The notes under the pieces are model-generated. The model did not search any database and was not told the origin of the DNA. It worked only from the letters and a program-made list of their open reading frames with translations. A stretch of 64,000 nucleotides of DNA from Halorubrum salinarum (GTDB lineage Archaea; Halobacteriota; Halobacteria; Halobacteriales; Haloferacaceae), in assembly GCF_013267195.1 (NCBI RefSeq), contig NZ_CP053941.1:310001-374000 (forward strand), written 5' to 3'. The first letter of the stretch is position 1, and every line of letters starts with the position of its first letter. This document shows, in pieces, positions 34,046 through 42,858 of this stretch. A program made the position numbers and the translations under genes.

Positions 34046-34842
34046 CCGACCGACGCCCCGGCGCCGCGGGCCCGACCGCGTTCGCCGACGCCGCGTTCGC
34101 GGAGCGAGCGGTCTACCTCCGCGCCCACGACGCGCTCGTCGTCGCCGACCTCCACGTCGGCCGCGGGGAGGCCTCGGCCGTCTCGCTCCCCCTCGGCGAG
34201 CGCAGGGACCTCGTCGACCGCCTCGACGCGTTGCTCGACCGGTTCGACCCCGGAACGGTCGTTGTCGCGGGCGACGCGGTCCACACCTTCGACCGGGTGA
34301 CCGACAGGGCCCGCGGGACCCTGAACGCGCTCCGCGACCGCTGCGAGGCGAGCGGCGCGACCCTCGAACTCGTCGCCGGCAACCACGACGCCGCGCTCGC
34401 CGACGCGTGGGACGGACCGGTCAGCGAGGAACTGGTCCTGACCGGGGGCGACGGCTCCGACGGCGACCCCGCCGGCCCGCCGCGCACCGTCGTCCGCCAC
34501 GGTCACGAGGCGCCCGCGGCCGACCGCGCGTCGACGCCCCCCAACCGCTACGTGATCGGCCACGTCCACCCGACGATCGAGATCGAGGGCGACCGGCGCC
34601 CCTGTTTCCTCGCCGGCTCCGGGACCTACCGCGGCGCCGACCTCCTCGTGGTGCCCGCGTTCACGCGCCTGGCGGCGGGCGTCCCGGTCAACGACGCGGT
34701 CCGGTCCGGGCTCGACTCCCCGCTCGTCACCGACGCGGCCGCGCTCGCGCCGGTCGTGTACGACCCCGACGCCGACGCCGCTGACGGCGCAGAGAGCGCG
34801 CTTCGGTTCCCGCCGCTCGGCGAGTTCGACCGGCTGCTGTGA
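34042..34842 (+). CDS. Metallophosphoesterase
   Basis: 266 residues from the GTG at 34042, overlapping the J-protein stop by 4 bases. Calcineurin-like metal motifs are present: VVADLHVGRGE, VVVAGDAVHTFD, LVAGNHDAAL, VVRHGH and VIGHVHPTIE. The layout matches the archaeal/bacterial family of cytoplasmic phosphoesterases often found beside DNA-repair helicases. Substrate unknown. Co-transcribed with the J protein. Confidence 0.87.
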   Translation: MTDRRPGAAGPTAFADAAFAERAVYLRAHDALVVADLHVGRGEASAVSLPLGERRDLVDRLDALLDRFDPGTVVVAGDAVHTFDRVTDRARGTLNALRDRCEASGATLELVAGNHDAALADAWDGPVSEELVLTGGDGSDGDPAGPPRTVVRHGHEAPAADRASTPPNRYVIGHVHPTIEIEGDRRPCFLAGSGTYRGADLLVVPAFTRLAAGVPVNDAVRSGLDSPLVTDAAALAPVVYDPDADAADGAESALRFPPLGEFDRLL

Positions 34843-34932
34843 CCCCTTGCCGGGTGGATCGACGTGCGACACCGCTGCGCCCGCGAGGTCTGCGACGAAC
34901 GTTTATGTGAATTCCGCGTGAGTTTCTCACGC

Positions 34933-35973
34933 ATGGAAGCCGCGAGACTCCACGAGTACACGGACGACATGAGCGAGGGACTGACGATCGACGAGGTCGA
35001 CCGCCCGACGGCGAGCGGTCCGGACGACGTGATCGTCGAGGTCGAGGGGGCGGGGTGGTGTCAGACGGACAACCACATCATCGAGGGGATGTGGGCCGAG
35101 TACGTCCCGCAGGAGCTGCCCATGACCCTCGGGCACGAGAACGCCGGCACCGTGGTCGAGACGGGGGACAACGTCGACCTCGTCTCGCCGGGCGACCCGG
35201 TGATCTGCCACCCGGTCCAGACCTGCGGGACGTGTCGCCCCTGTCGGCTCGGCGAGACGATGTACTGCGAGAACGACGCGTTCAACGGGCTCACGACCGA
35301 CGGCGGCTTCGCCGAGTACCTCCACACCAGCGAGCGCTCGGTGATCCCGCTCCCGTCGGGCGTCGAACCGATCGACATCGCGCCCCACGCCGACGCGGGG
35401 ATCACCGCGTACCACGCCGCGAAGAAGGCGGTCGGCGACCTGAACCCGGGCGACCACGCGGTCGTCATCGGCGTCGGCGGGCTCGGCCACATCGGCCTCC
35501 AGTGCCTCGACGCGATGAGCGCGGCCCGGATCACCGCGGTCGACCTCAAGGAGTCGGCGCTCAACCTCGCGGACAGCTACGGCGCCGACTACCTGATCAA
35601 CCCGAGCGAGGAGGACGTGGCGGCCGAAATCGAGGGGATCACGGACGGCACCGGCGCGGCGCAGGTCCTCGACTTCGTCGGCGAGGACGTGACGACCGCC
35701 TACGCCCCCGAGATCACCGCCGCCGGCGGCGACCACCACATTATCGGCTACGGCGGCCACGTCCACGAGCCGTCGCAGGCGCTGGTGAACGGCGAGTTCT
35801 CCTTCGTCGGCAACATCGTCGGCCGGTACGCCGAGCTCCAGGAGCTCGTCGCGCTCGTCGAGCAGGGCGACGTGGACCTCCACACCAGCCGGTACGACCT
35901 CGGCGAGGTCAACGCGGTCGCCGAGAAGCTCGAACACCGCGAGATCGACGGCCGCGCCGTCATCACGCCCTGA
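34933..35973 (+). CDS. Zinc-dependent NAD(P) alcohol dehydrogenase
   Basis: 346 residues from the ATG at 34933. Medium-chain dehydrogenase: catalytic zinc site GWCQTDNHI and GHENAGTV, structural zinc C-x2-C-x2-C-x7-C in CGTCRPCRLGETMYC, and a Rossmann motif VIGVGGLGHIGLQ. Asp follows β2 (TAVDLK), which favours NAD over NADP. Oxidises alcohols or reduces aldehydes in the cytoplasm; the substrate is not evident. Confidence 0.9.
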   Translation: MEAARLHEYTDDMSEGLTIDEVDRPTASGPDDVIVEVEGAGWCQTDNHIIEGMWAEYVPQELPMTLGHENAGTVVETGDNVDLVSPGDPVICHPVQTCGTCRPCRLGETMYCENDAFNGLTTDGGFAEYLHTSERSVIPLPSGVEPIDIAPHADAGITAYHAAKKAVGDLNPGDHAVVIGVGGLGHIGLQCLDAMSAARITAVDLKESALNLADSYGADYLINPSEEDVAAEIEGITDGTGAAQVLDFVGEDVTTAYAPEITAAGGDHHIIGYGGHVHEPSQALVNGEFSFVGNIVGRYAELQELVALVEQGDVDLHTSRYDLGEVNAVAEKLEHREIDGRAVITP

Positions 35974-36045
35974 GCCGGTCAACTGGCCGCGCCGCGGGCC
36001 GCGACCCACCGAAGATTTTTGTTATTCGTCTCGAAGCTCCCGAGC

Positions 36046-37419
36046 ATGGACCGCAGAGCCCTCCTCTCGGCCCTCGGCGGCTCAGCCGTCGCCCTCTCGG
36101 GGTGCGTCGGCGAGACCGGCACGGGGCCGGCGACGAACGGAACGGACGGAACGGACGACGACGACGGTTCGACCGGATCGCTCGACGTCGAACTGCGGAC
36201 GGTCCCCCACGTCGTCACCGCCTACGAGCCGTCGCCGACCCGCGGAATCGACCCCAACCACGTGGTCCCGCAGTCGGAGATCCCCGACGCGCTGCGCGAG
36301 CCGCTGGCCGCGGCGCGCGACGGCGGGTTCGAGACCGACGACCCGAGCGACGCGCTGTTGGCCGCGGTCGACGGGTTCCGCGTCTACGACCGCGGCGAAC
36401 TGAAGCCGTACGTCGAGATCGACGGGACGCGCTACGCGTTCGACCCGTCGCTCCCGACGTTCACCGCGGCGCTCGCGGACGCGACGGCAGAGGGATACGA
36501 CGAGGACCGCGTCCTCCGCGAGGCGGGTCAGGGCGACGACCTCGGCGCCGCGGCCGTCGAGACGTTCGTGAACGCCCTGACGGCGTACGGTCCGAACGTG
36601 GCCCGCGGCGAGTACCGACGGTGCGTCCGCCCCGAGCCGGTCGACGACTTCCTCGACGAGTACGACTACCTCGAAGACGGGAGGGGCGTCTCCCGGATCC
36701 GCACGGCCGTCGAGCACGAGGATCCGCCGTACGCGATCACGGCCCGGGAGCTGACCGACGGGGACATGTGGGACCGGCCGGTCGTCGACGAGTCGGTGCT
36801 CGACCCCGAACTGGTGACCTTCTTCGAGCGCGCGCTGGCGTCGGAGCACCGCGCCCCCGCGCTGCCGACGCCGGACCGGAGCCAGCTCTTCGCCGACGAC
36901 GTGCCGGACGCCTACGCGGCGTTCGCCGCCGAGCACGACGAGCCGGTGTACTACCGGATAAACGGGACCGTGTACAGCGTCATCGTCGGCGAGCCGCTGT
37001 ACGACCGCGTCCCGGTGTCGGTCGCGGTCGCGGCGGCCGAGGACGCGCCCCGCGAGTTCGCGCTGACGGTCGCGCCGGCCCCGGAGAACGCCGCCGGCGA
37101 GGCCGAGGGGCCGTACACGTTCACGAGCCGGGGCGCGCTGCCGAGCGCGCTCTGGACCTTCCACGACGGCGAGCGCCGCTTGCTGGAAATCGTCGAGACC
37201 GAGGGCGTCGAGGGGCCGCGCCCGAGCGGCAGCGACGGACAGGCGCTGGAGTCGCTCGACGCGGGCGAGGAGATGGTCGCGACGTACGCCGTCCCGGCGG
37301 ACCTCCCCGCGGGGACGTACGTGAGCCGCGGCCTGTTCAACGTCTCGTGGAACGTGCCCGGACAGACGCCGAGCGAACACGGGGCGTACCCGTTCGAACT
37401 CGCGATCGGGGTCGCGTGA
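36046..37419 (+). CDS. Tat lipoprotein, unknown function
   Basis: 457 residues from the ATG at 36046. DRRALLSALGGSAVALSGC is a twin-arginine-type signal ending in a lipobox Cys, followed by a G/T/D-rich linker. The mature protein is acidic with no known motif. The C-terminal ~100 residues (ETFHDGERRL-like strands, VSRGLFNVSWN) look β-rich. It is a cell-surface protein of a haloarchaeal-type family I cannot name. Confidence 0.7.
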   Translation: MDRRALLSALGGSAVALSGCVGETGTGPATNGTDGTDDDDGSTGSLDVELRTVPHVVTAYEPSPTRGIDPNHVVPQSEIPDALREPLAAARDGGFETDDPSDALLAAVDGFRVYDRGELKPYVEIDGTRYAFDPSLPTFTAALADATAEGYDEDRVLREAGQGDDLGAAAVETFVNALTAYGPNVARGEYRRCVRPEPVDDFLDEYDYLEDGRGVSRIRTAVEHEDPPYAITARELTDGDMWDRPVVDESVLDPELVTFFERALASEHRAPALPTPDRSQLFADDVPDAYAAFAAEHDEPVYYRINGTVYSVIVGEPLYDRVPVSVAVAAAEDAPREFALTVAPAPENAAGEAEGPYTFTSRGALPSALWTFHDGERRLLEIVETEGVEGPRPSGSDGQALESLDAGEEMVATYAVPADLPAGTYVSRGLFNVSWNVPGQTPSEHGAYPFELAIGVA

Positions 37420-37506
37420 GCGGCGGCGCGGACGCGCCGCCGGGAAGGCACAAGTCGACGCTTCACCCACGGGAAGGACTTTACTTCGCCTCCGTGACAT
37501 TCGAGT

Positions 37507-37959
37507 ATGGCCTCTCCGATCTCGTCCGCGTCCGAGCCCGGTGCCTCGCGGCGGTGGTCGGTCCTCGCCGGCGTCTACGCGTTCGGCTGCGGCGCGGTCA
37601 CGGCGCTGGTCCTGTCGACCGTCCTGCGCGTCTTCGCGCAGGTGGTCGGGCTCCCCGAGTCGTTCCCGGTGCCGCTCCTCGCGGCGCCGGCGCTCCTCGT
37701 CGGCGGCGTGGTCTGGTGGGCCCTCGTCGAGCGCCGGGCGACGTACACGTATCCCGCCGGGATCGGGTACGGGGCGCTCACGGCCCTCCTCACCGGGGTC
37801 GTCTGGACCGCGTGGTTCCTCGTCGTCTGGAGCGTCGACCTGCTGGCCGCCGGCCCCGCGCCGCTCCTCGTCGGCCTCGTGTTCGCGCTGACGACGCTCG
37901 CCGGAACGCTGATCGGCCCGCCGATGATCTTCGTCCGTCGGCGGTACGCGGGTGGGTGA
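37507..37959 (+). CDS. Four-helix membrane protein
   Basis: 150 residues with four hydrophobic segments (about 18-42, 55-75, 86-108 and 114-136) and a short charged C-terminus (RRRYAGG). No catalytic motif. It sits between the Tat lipoprotein and the E1 alpha gene on the same strand. Unknown function. Confidence 0.65.
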   Translation: MASPISSASEPGASRRWSVLAGVYAFGCGAVTALVLSTVLRVFAQVVGLPESFPVPLLAAPALLVGGVVWWALVERRATYTYPAGIGYGALTALLTGVVWTAWFLVVWSVDLLAAGPAPLLVGLVFALTTLAGTLIGPPMIFVRRRYAGG

Positions 37960-38011
37960 CGCGCCGCCGCGACCGCTAACTCCTTGTGACGTGGGCGCAC
38001 ACCGATCGCGC

Positions 38012-39166
38012 ATGGACGAGAACGGCGCCGGCGCGTCCGACGGCGGCGACGCGACCGACCCCCTCGCCGACGAGGACCTCTACCGCGTGCTCGGGCCGGA
38101 CGGCAGCCCCCTGCCGGACGCGACGGTCCCGGACCTCTCGGACGAGGAGTTCCGCGCGATCTACCGCGACCTGGTCGTCACCCGCCGGTTCGACGAGCGC
38201 GCGGTAAGTCTTCAGCGGCAGGGCCGCATCGGGACGTACGCGCCCTGCGCGGGCCAGGAGGGGTCGGCGGTCGGCTCGACGCACGCGCTCGCGGCCGACG
38301 ACCTGATCAGCTACCAGTACCGCGAGCACGGCGCGGTCGTCGTCCGCGACCTCCTCGGCGAGTACCTCCCCTACTGGATGGGCCACGAGTCCGGGACGGA
38401 GGCGATCGCGGCGGGCAACGTCTTCCCGCTGAACATCGGCATCGCGGCCCACCTCCCGCACGCGGTCGGCGCCGCGTGGGCGTTCGACCACCGCGACGAG
38501 GACCGCGTCGTGGCCGCGCACTTCGGCGACGGCGCGACCAGCGAGGGCGACTTCCACGAGGCGATGAACTTCGCGGGCGTCTTCGACACGCCGACGCTGT
38601 TCTGCTGTCACAACAACGGCTGGGCCATCTCGATCCCCGAGTCGCGACAGACCGCGAGCGACACGTTCGCCCAAAAGGCGACCGCCTACGGGTTCGACGG
38701 CGTCCGCGTCGACGGGATGGACCCGCTCGCGAGCTACGCGGTCACGCGGGAGGCCGCCGAGCGCGCGCGAGGCGGGACGGACGACGCCGACGGCGACGAG
38801 TCGCGCCCCGTCCTCATCGAGTTCGTCGAGTACCGCTTCGGCGCGCACACGACCGCCGACGACCCGAGCGCCTACCGCGACCCCGACGACGTGGACCCGT
38901 GGCGCGCGCTCGACCCGCTCGACCGCACGGAGGCGTTCCTCCGCGAGACCGGGCGGATCGACGACGAGGGCGTCGCGGCGATACGCGACGAGGCCGACGA
39001 GGTCGTCGCCGACGCCATCGACTTCGCGGAGTCCGTCGCGCCCGACCCGAGCGAGATGTTCGACCACGCGTACGCCGACCTCCCGCCCGAGATACGCCGC
39101 CAGCGCGACGACCTCCTCGCCGCCGTCGAGGAGCACGGCGAGGGCGCGTTCCTGCGGGAGGAGTGA
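38012..39166 (+). CDS. 2-oxoacid dehydrogenase E1 component, alpha subunit (orphan)
   Basis: 384 residues from the ATG at 38012. Thiamine-diphosphate enzyme: RRFDERAVSLQRQGRIGTYAPCAGQEG, the ThDP motif GDGATSEGDFHEAMNFAGVF, then NNGWAISIPESRQT and the phosphorylation-loop-like YRFGAHTTADDP. In a full complex E1 alpha/beta decarboxylates pyruvate or branched-chain 2-oxoacids and loads lipoate on E2. No beta, E2 or E3 gene follows, so the partner is elsewhere or the enzyme has another use. Confidence 0.9.
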   Translation: MDENGAGASDGGDATDPLADEDLYRVLGPDGSPLPDATVPDLSDEEFRAIYRDLVVTRRFDERAVSLQRQGRIGTYAPCAGQEGSAVGSTHALAADDLISYQYREHGAVVVRDLLGEYLPYWMGHESGTEAIAAGNVFPLNIGIAAHLPHAVGAAWAFDHRDEDRVVAAHFGDGATSEGDFHEAMNFAGVFDTPTLFCCHNNGWAISIPESRQTASDTFAQKATAYGFDGVRVDGMDPLASYAVTREAAERARGGTDDADGDESRPVLIEFVEYRFGAHTTADDPSAYRDPDDVDPWRALDPLDRTEAFLRETGRIDDEGVAAIRDEADEVVADAIDFAESVAPDPSEMFDHAYADLPPEIRRQRDDLLAAVEEHGEGAFLREE

Positions 39167-39230
39167 GACGGCGAGGACGGTCGGTCCGCGGACCGCCAGC
39201 ACTATCGGTCGGCCGCCGAGTTCCGTCCGC

Positions 39231-39413
39231 ATGAACGACGCCGCCCTCCGGACCCGCCTCGACGCGATCCTCCTCCTGCTGGCGACGAACGCGCTCCTCC
39301 AGTTCGGGATCGGATTCCGGTACGCGAGGGAGATCGCGGTGGGGGTGGCCGTCCTCGCCGCGCTCGTCGGGTACGGAATCGTTCGGGGACGGCGGTCCGG
39401 CGCGCTGCCGTGA
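39231..39413 (+). CDS. Small two-helix membrane protein
   Basis: 60 residues with two hydrophobic segments (about 11-28 and 34-52) joined by a short polar turn and a basic tail RGRRSGALP. Coding-like composition. No recognised family. Confidence 0.5.
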   Translation: MNDAALRTRLDAILLLLATNALLQFGIGFRYAREIAVGVAVLAALVGYGIVRGRRSGALP

Positions 39414-39483
39414 GCCGCGTCGGGCACGCCCCGGTGGCGGAACCGCGGTAGGCGGGCCGCCGGGGCGACGGTGCCGGAACCGC

Positions 39484-40806
39484 CTACAGGTGCTCCGCCG
39501 CCGCCGCGGCCGCAGCCCGCCCGCTCTCCAGCGCGCCCTGGATCGACGACCACTCGGTGTAGTCACCGGCGAGCGTCACCGGCCCCTCCGGGTCGTCGGC
39601 GTCGGGGAGGTCCGCGTGGACACCCGGAGGCTGCGCGAACTGGGCGAACCGGATCCGGTGGACGTCGAGCGTCTCCAACCCCTCGAACTCGCGGTCCGGG
39701 ATCCACGCCTCCAGCGCGTCACGCACGTCCGCGCGGAGGGCCTCGTTGTCGCGCTCCAAGGCCTCCTCGCCGAGGAACGTCGCGGCGAGCAGCGCGCGGT
39801 CGCCCGGGGCGTACTCGGGCGCGACCTCCGACATCGGGACCACGGCGTTCGGCGACTCGTCCGCGGCGTTGAGCAGGATCCGTTTCCCCGTCTCGAACGA
39901 CTCGCCCGCGGGGAGCGCGTACCAGCCGGTCGTGTTCGGCACGCCCTCTGTCGGGACCGACTCGACGCCGGTGAGCCGCCGCGCCTCGGGCGGCGAGGTC
40001 GCGACGACGACCGCGTCCGCCTCGCGGGTCGACCCGTCCGCGAGCTCGACGGTGGCGCCCTCGGCGTCGGCCGCACCGCTCCGGAACGGGATCCGGCCCT
40101 GTCCGGCGATTCTGACCGCCTCCACGTCCTCGCCGGTCCGGATCTCGACGCCCGCCTCGCGGGCGCGGTCGGCGAGCGCGGCGGGGAGCGCGGCCATCCC
40201 CTCGGCGGGGACGCCGATCGACCCGCGGCCCATCGCGCGGAACGTGTACTCGAACACGTGCTTCGAGGTCGACAGCGTGCGGTCGAGGGTGATCCCGCCG
40301 TAGAACGGCTCGACGAAGTTCTCGACGTAATCGTCGGCGAACCCCCAGTCGCGGAGGTACTCGCGGATCGAGGCGTCGGGGCCGGCGAAGAAGTCGTCCT
40401 CGTCGCGGTTAGCGAGGTCGTACCGGAGCGCGAGCGTCCGGAGCTTGTCGGAGACGGAGACCTCGTCGTTCAAAAGCGAGGGGACCGCGGACCGCGGGTC
40501 GCGGAGCGGGTCGCCGAGGACCGAGCGCGAGCCGGGCCGACAGATCGTCGCGCCGGGCGCGAACCTCCGCAGGTCGAGGTCGTCGAGCCCGTCCGGTCCG
40601 AGTTCGCGCGCGACCGCGGGGTAGCTGGAGAAGAGGACCTGGAAGCCCCGGTCAAGCGTGAACCCGTCGACCGTCTCCGTCCGCACGCGCCCGCCGACAT
40701 CGGGCCGTCGCTCGTACAGCGTCACGTCCGCGCCCGCCTCGGCGAGCCGCGCCGCCGCGACGAGCCCCGCGAGCCCGCCGCCGACGACCCTGGCGTCTCC
40801 GTTCAT
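39484..40806 (-). CDS. FAD-dependent amine-oxidase/protoporphyrinogen-oxidase-like oxidoreductase
   Basis: 440 residues. N-terminal FAD site VVGGGLAGLVAAARLAEAG, then ERRPDVGGRV and LDRGFQVLF. The C-terminal FAD contact is LAGDYTEWSSIQGALESG. The family includes desaturases and amine oxidases, and the substrate is not deducible. It is distinct from the crtI at 20611 by sequence layout. Its start is 133 bases from the end of the intergenic region before the gene at 41062. Confidence 0.85.
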   Translation of the reverse strand: MNGDARVVGGGLAGLVAAARLAEAGADVTLYERRPDVGGRVRTETVDGFTLDRGFQVLFSSYPAVARELGPDGLDDLDLRRFAPGATICRPGSRSVLGDPLRDPRSAVPSLLNDEVSVSDKLRTLALRYDLANRDEDDFFAGPDASIREYLRDWGFADDYVENFVEPFYGGITLDRTLSTSKHVFEYTFRAMGRGSIGVPAEGMAALPAALADRAREAGVEIRTGEDVEAVRIAGQGRIPFRSGAADAEGATVELADGSTREADAVVVATSPPEARRLTGVESVPTEGVPNTTGWYALPAGESFETGKRILLNAADESPNAVVPMSEVAPEYAPGDRALLAATFLGEEALERDNEALRADVRDALEAWIPDREFEGLETLDVHRIRFAQFAQPPGVHADLPDADDPEGPVTLAGDYTEWSSIQGALESGRAAAAAAAEHL

Positions 40807-41061
40807 ACTCGGGGTATCGGGTCGCGGGATTATAAGCGGCGGCGGGTTCGGGTCGCGGGCGTCGCTCCGAACTGGCTGGAATCACGAGTGATAACCCCGG
40901 GATCGGTTTGAAAACCCCCTGCGCGGATCGGACGGTATGTGCCCCGAGGCGCCGTTCGGAGGCGGTCTCGCCGTCCCCGAGACGGGCTCGGCGGCGACCC
41001 GGACGTCTCGCCCGCTGAGAACCGCTCGCCGCGCGGCGACCGCATCGACGGGGAGGGTGCC

Positions 41062-41514
41062 GTGAGCGGGTCCGACGACCGCTGGCTCCACTACGGCGCG
41101 GTCGCGACGCCGATCGACCGACCGGACCGGACCTTCGGCTACGTCGACGAGGCGGAGAACCCGAAGTTCGGCACGTTCCCCTCCGACTTCCTGAACCGGG
41201 TCGACGTTCCCGCCGACGAGGAGCGCAGCCGGGTGCCGCTCGGCGAGCTCGACCCCGACCTCTACCGGCGGTTCGGGAACGGGTTCCAGCGGGTCGACGT
41301 GGGCGCGCTCGCGGGCGACCTCGTCGCCGCGTCGCTGTTCCCGCCCCACGAGGCGCGGATCGTCGTGCTGTACGGCTGGTTCGACATGGACCGAGAGGCG
41401 ACCGCCGAGGCGCTCGAGACGGAGCCGGACCGCGTGCGGCGGCTGGTCGAGACCGTCCGCGACCGCCGCGAGCGGGCCGACCGGACGGCGACGGTCCGGT
41501 TCACCCCCGAGTAA
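41062..41514 (+). CDS. Hypothetical acidic protein
   Basis: 150 residues from a GTG at 41062; the frame is open further upstream but there reads as Arg-rich shadow. The N-terminal half shows a repeated β-type pattern (FGYVDEAENPKFGTFPSDFLNRVDVP). The C-terminal half has a helix-turn-helix-like stretch (DMDREATAEALETEPDRVRRLVETVRD). Unknown function. Confidence 0.55.
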   Translation: MSGSDDRWLHYGAVATPIDRPDRTFGYVDEAENPKFGTFPSDFLNRVDVPADEERSRVPLGELDPDLYRRFGNGFQRVDVGALAGDLVAASLFPPHEARIVVLYGWFDMDREATAEALETEPDRVRRLVETVRDRRERADRTATVRFTPE

Positions 41515-41562
41515 TCGCCCCCGAGTGCGAAGCGATTAGTCGCCGCCGCCGCAAGGATCGGT

Positions 41563-42810
41563 ATGGCTTATTCCGAGACCACGCCGGCGTTTCGCGGGCT
41601 GGAGAGTCGGGCGTCGGGACGCGTCCACGAGACCGCCGACGCGGCGGCGATCGACGGCGACGAGCGGGCGCGCGGCCTCGACCCCGTCTACGACTACGAC
41701 GCGGTCGGCCCGGACGACCTGTTCGACCCCGCCGCCCGCGGGGGGAGCGGCGACGCCCGGGCCGCGCCCGCGACCGCCCGCGGCCACTGGCGGTTCGACG
41801 CGCTGCTCCCGTTCCCGGCCGAGGCGGCGCTCACCGCCGGCGAGGGCGCCACGCCGCTCGTGGCGACCGACCGGCTCGCGGACGAGCTGGACGTGGAGGC
41901 GGTGTACGTCAAAGACGAGGGGCGGAACCCGACGGGGACCGTCCTCGACCGCGGGCTCTCGCTCGCGATGACGGCGGTCGCGAGGCGGGCGGCCGACGGC
42001 GCCGACGTGGAGCCGCTCGTCTGCGCGAGCCCCGGCAACGCCGGGCAGTCGATGGCGGCGTACGCGGGCCGGGCGGACCTGCGCTCGTACGCGTTCGTCC
42101 CCTCCCGCTGCGCGTTCTCGAACAAGTCGATGGCGAACGTCCACGGCGGGGAGATGCGCGTGGTCGGCGGGCGCTTCCCGGACGCCGCCGAGGCGGTCGA
42201 CGAGCAGCTGGAGACCGAGTACACCGACCTCGGCGAGTTCGTCACCCCCTACCGCCACGAGGGCGCCAAGACGGTCGCGTTCGAGCTCGTCGCCGACCTC
42301 GGCGACGCCCCGGACGTCGTCGTCGTCCCGACCGGCTCCGGCGAGGTCGTCGCCGGCGTGTACAAGGGGTTCGCTGAGCTCGACCGGATAGGCGCGATCG
42401 ACGGTACCCCGAAGGTCGTCGCGGCGCAGGCGGCGGGCTGCGCCCCGATCGCGGCCGCCGTCGAGCGCGGCCTCGACGAGCCGGAGCCGTGGGGGACGCC
42501 CGACACCATCTGCGGCGAACTGGAGATCCCGGACCCCGCCGGCGGCGCCGCGGCCGTCGCGGCGGTCACCGAGAGCGGCGGGACCGCGGTCGGCGTCGAC
42601 GACGACGACATCCTCGCGAGCGCGGTCGCCGTGGCGCAGAACGAGGTCGTCGAGATGGGCGCGACGGGCGGCGCGGCCCCCGCCGGCGCGTGGGCGCTCG
42701 CCGAGGAGGGCTTCTTCGACGGCGACGAGACCGTCGTGCTGCTCAACAGCGACGCCGGGCTGAAGACGCCCGACGTGCTCCGCAGCCACCTGATGGGACA
42801 GGGGATCTAG
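41563..42810 (+). CDS. Threonine-synthase-like fold-II PLP protein lacking the Schiff-base lysine
   Basis: 415 residues. Overall pattern is threonine synthase: YVKDEGRNPTG, CASPGNAGQSMAAYAG, VPTGSGEVVAGVYKGF and the C-terminal LLNSDAGLKTPD. In active enzymes the PLP-binding motif is NPTGSFKDRG; here the same place reads NPTGTVLDRG, with Leu where the lysine should be. The DNA at 41926-41955 is unambiguous. Without that lysine normal PLP catalysis is not expected, although the phosphate-binding loop is kept. It may be a pseudoenzyme or have an altered cofactor. Confidence 0.82.
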   Translation: MAYSETTPAFRGLESRASGRVHETADAAAIDGDERARGLDPVYDYDAVGPDDLFDPAARGGSGDARAAPATARGHWRFDALLPFPAEAALTAGEGATPLVATDRLADELDVEAVYVKDEGRNPTGTVLDRGLSLAMTAVARRAADGADVEPLVCASPGNAGQSMAAYAGRADLRSYAFVPSRCAFSNKSMANVHGGEMRVVGGRFPDAAEAVDEQLETEYTDLGEFVTPYRHEGAKTVAFELVADLGDAPDVVVVPTGSGEVVAGVYKGFAELDRIGAIDGTPKVVAAQAAGCAPIAAAVERGLDEPEPWGTPDTICGELEIPDPAGGAAAVAAVTESGGTAVGVDDDDILASAVAVAQNEVVEMGATGGAAPAGAWALAEEGFFDGDETVVLLNSDAGLKTPDVLRSHLMGQGI

Positions 42811-42858
42811 AAGGAACCGCCGGTCAGCGCTCGGTGCGGTTCGCGCGCTCCTCGCCCG

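Noticed and set aside
35055-37979. Very long plus-strand frame across the ADH and lipoprotein genes
   Set aside because: Low-complexity Arg/Gly/Pro translation in another frame of two well-supported genes.
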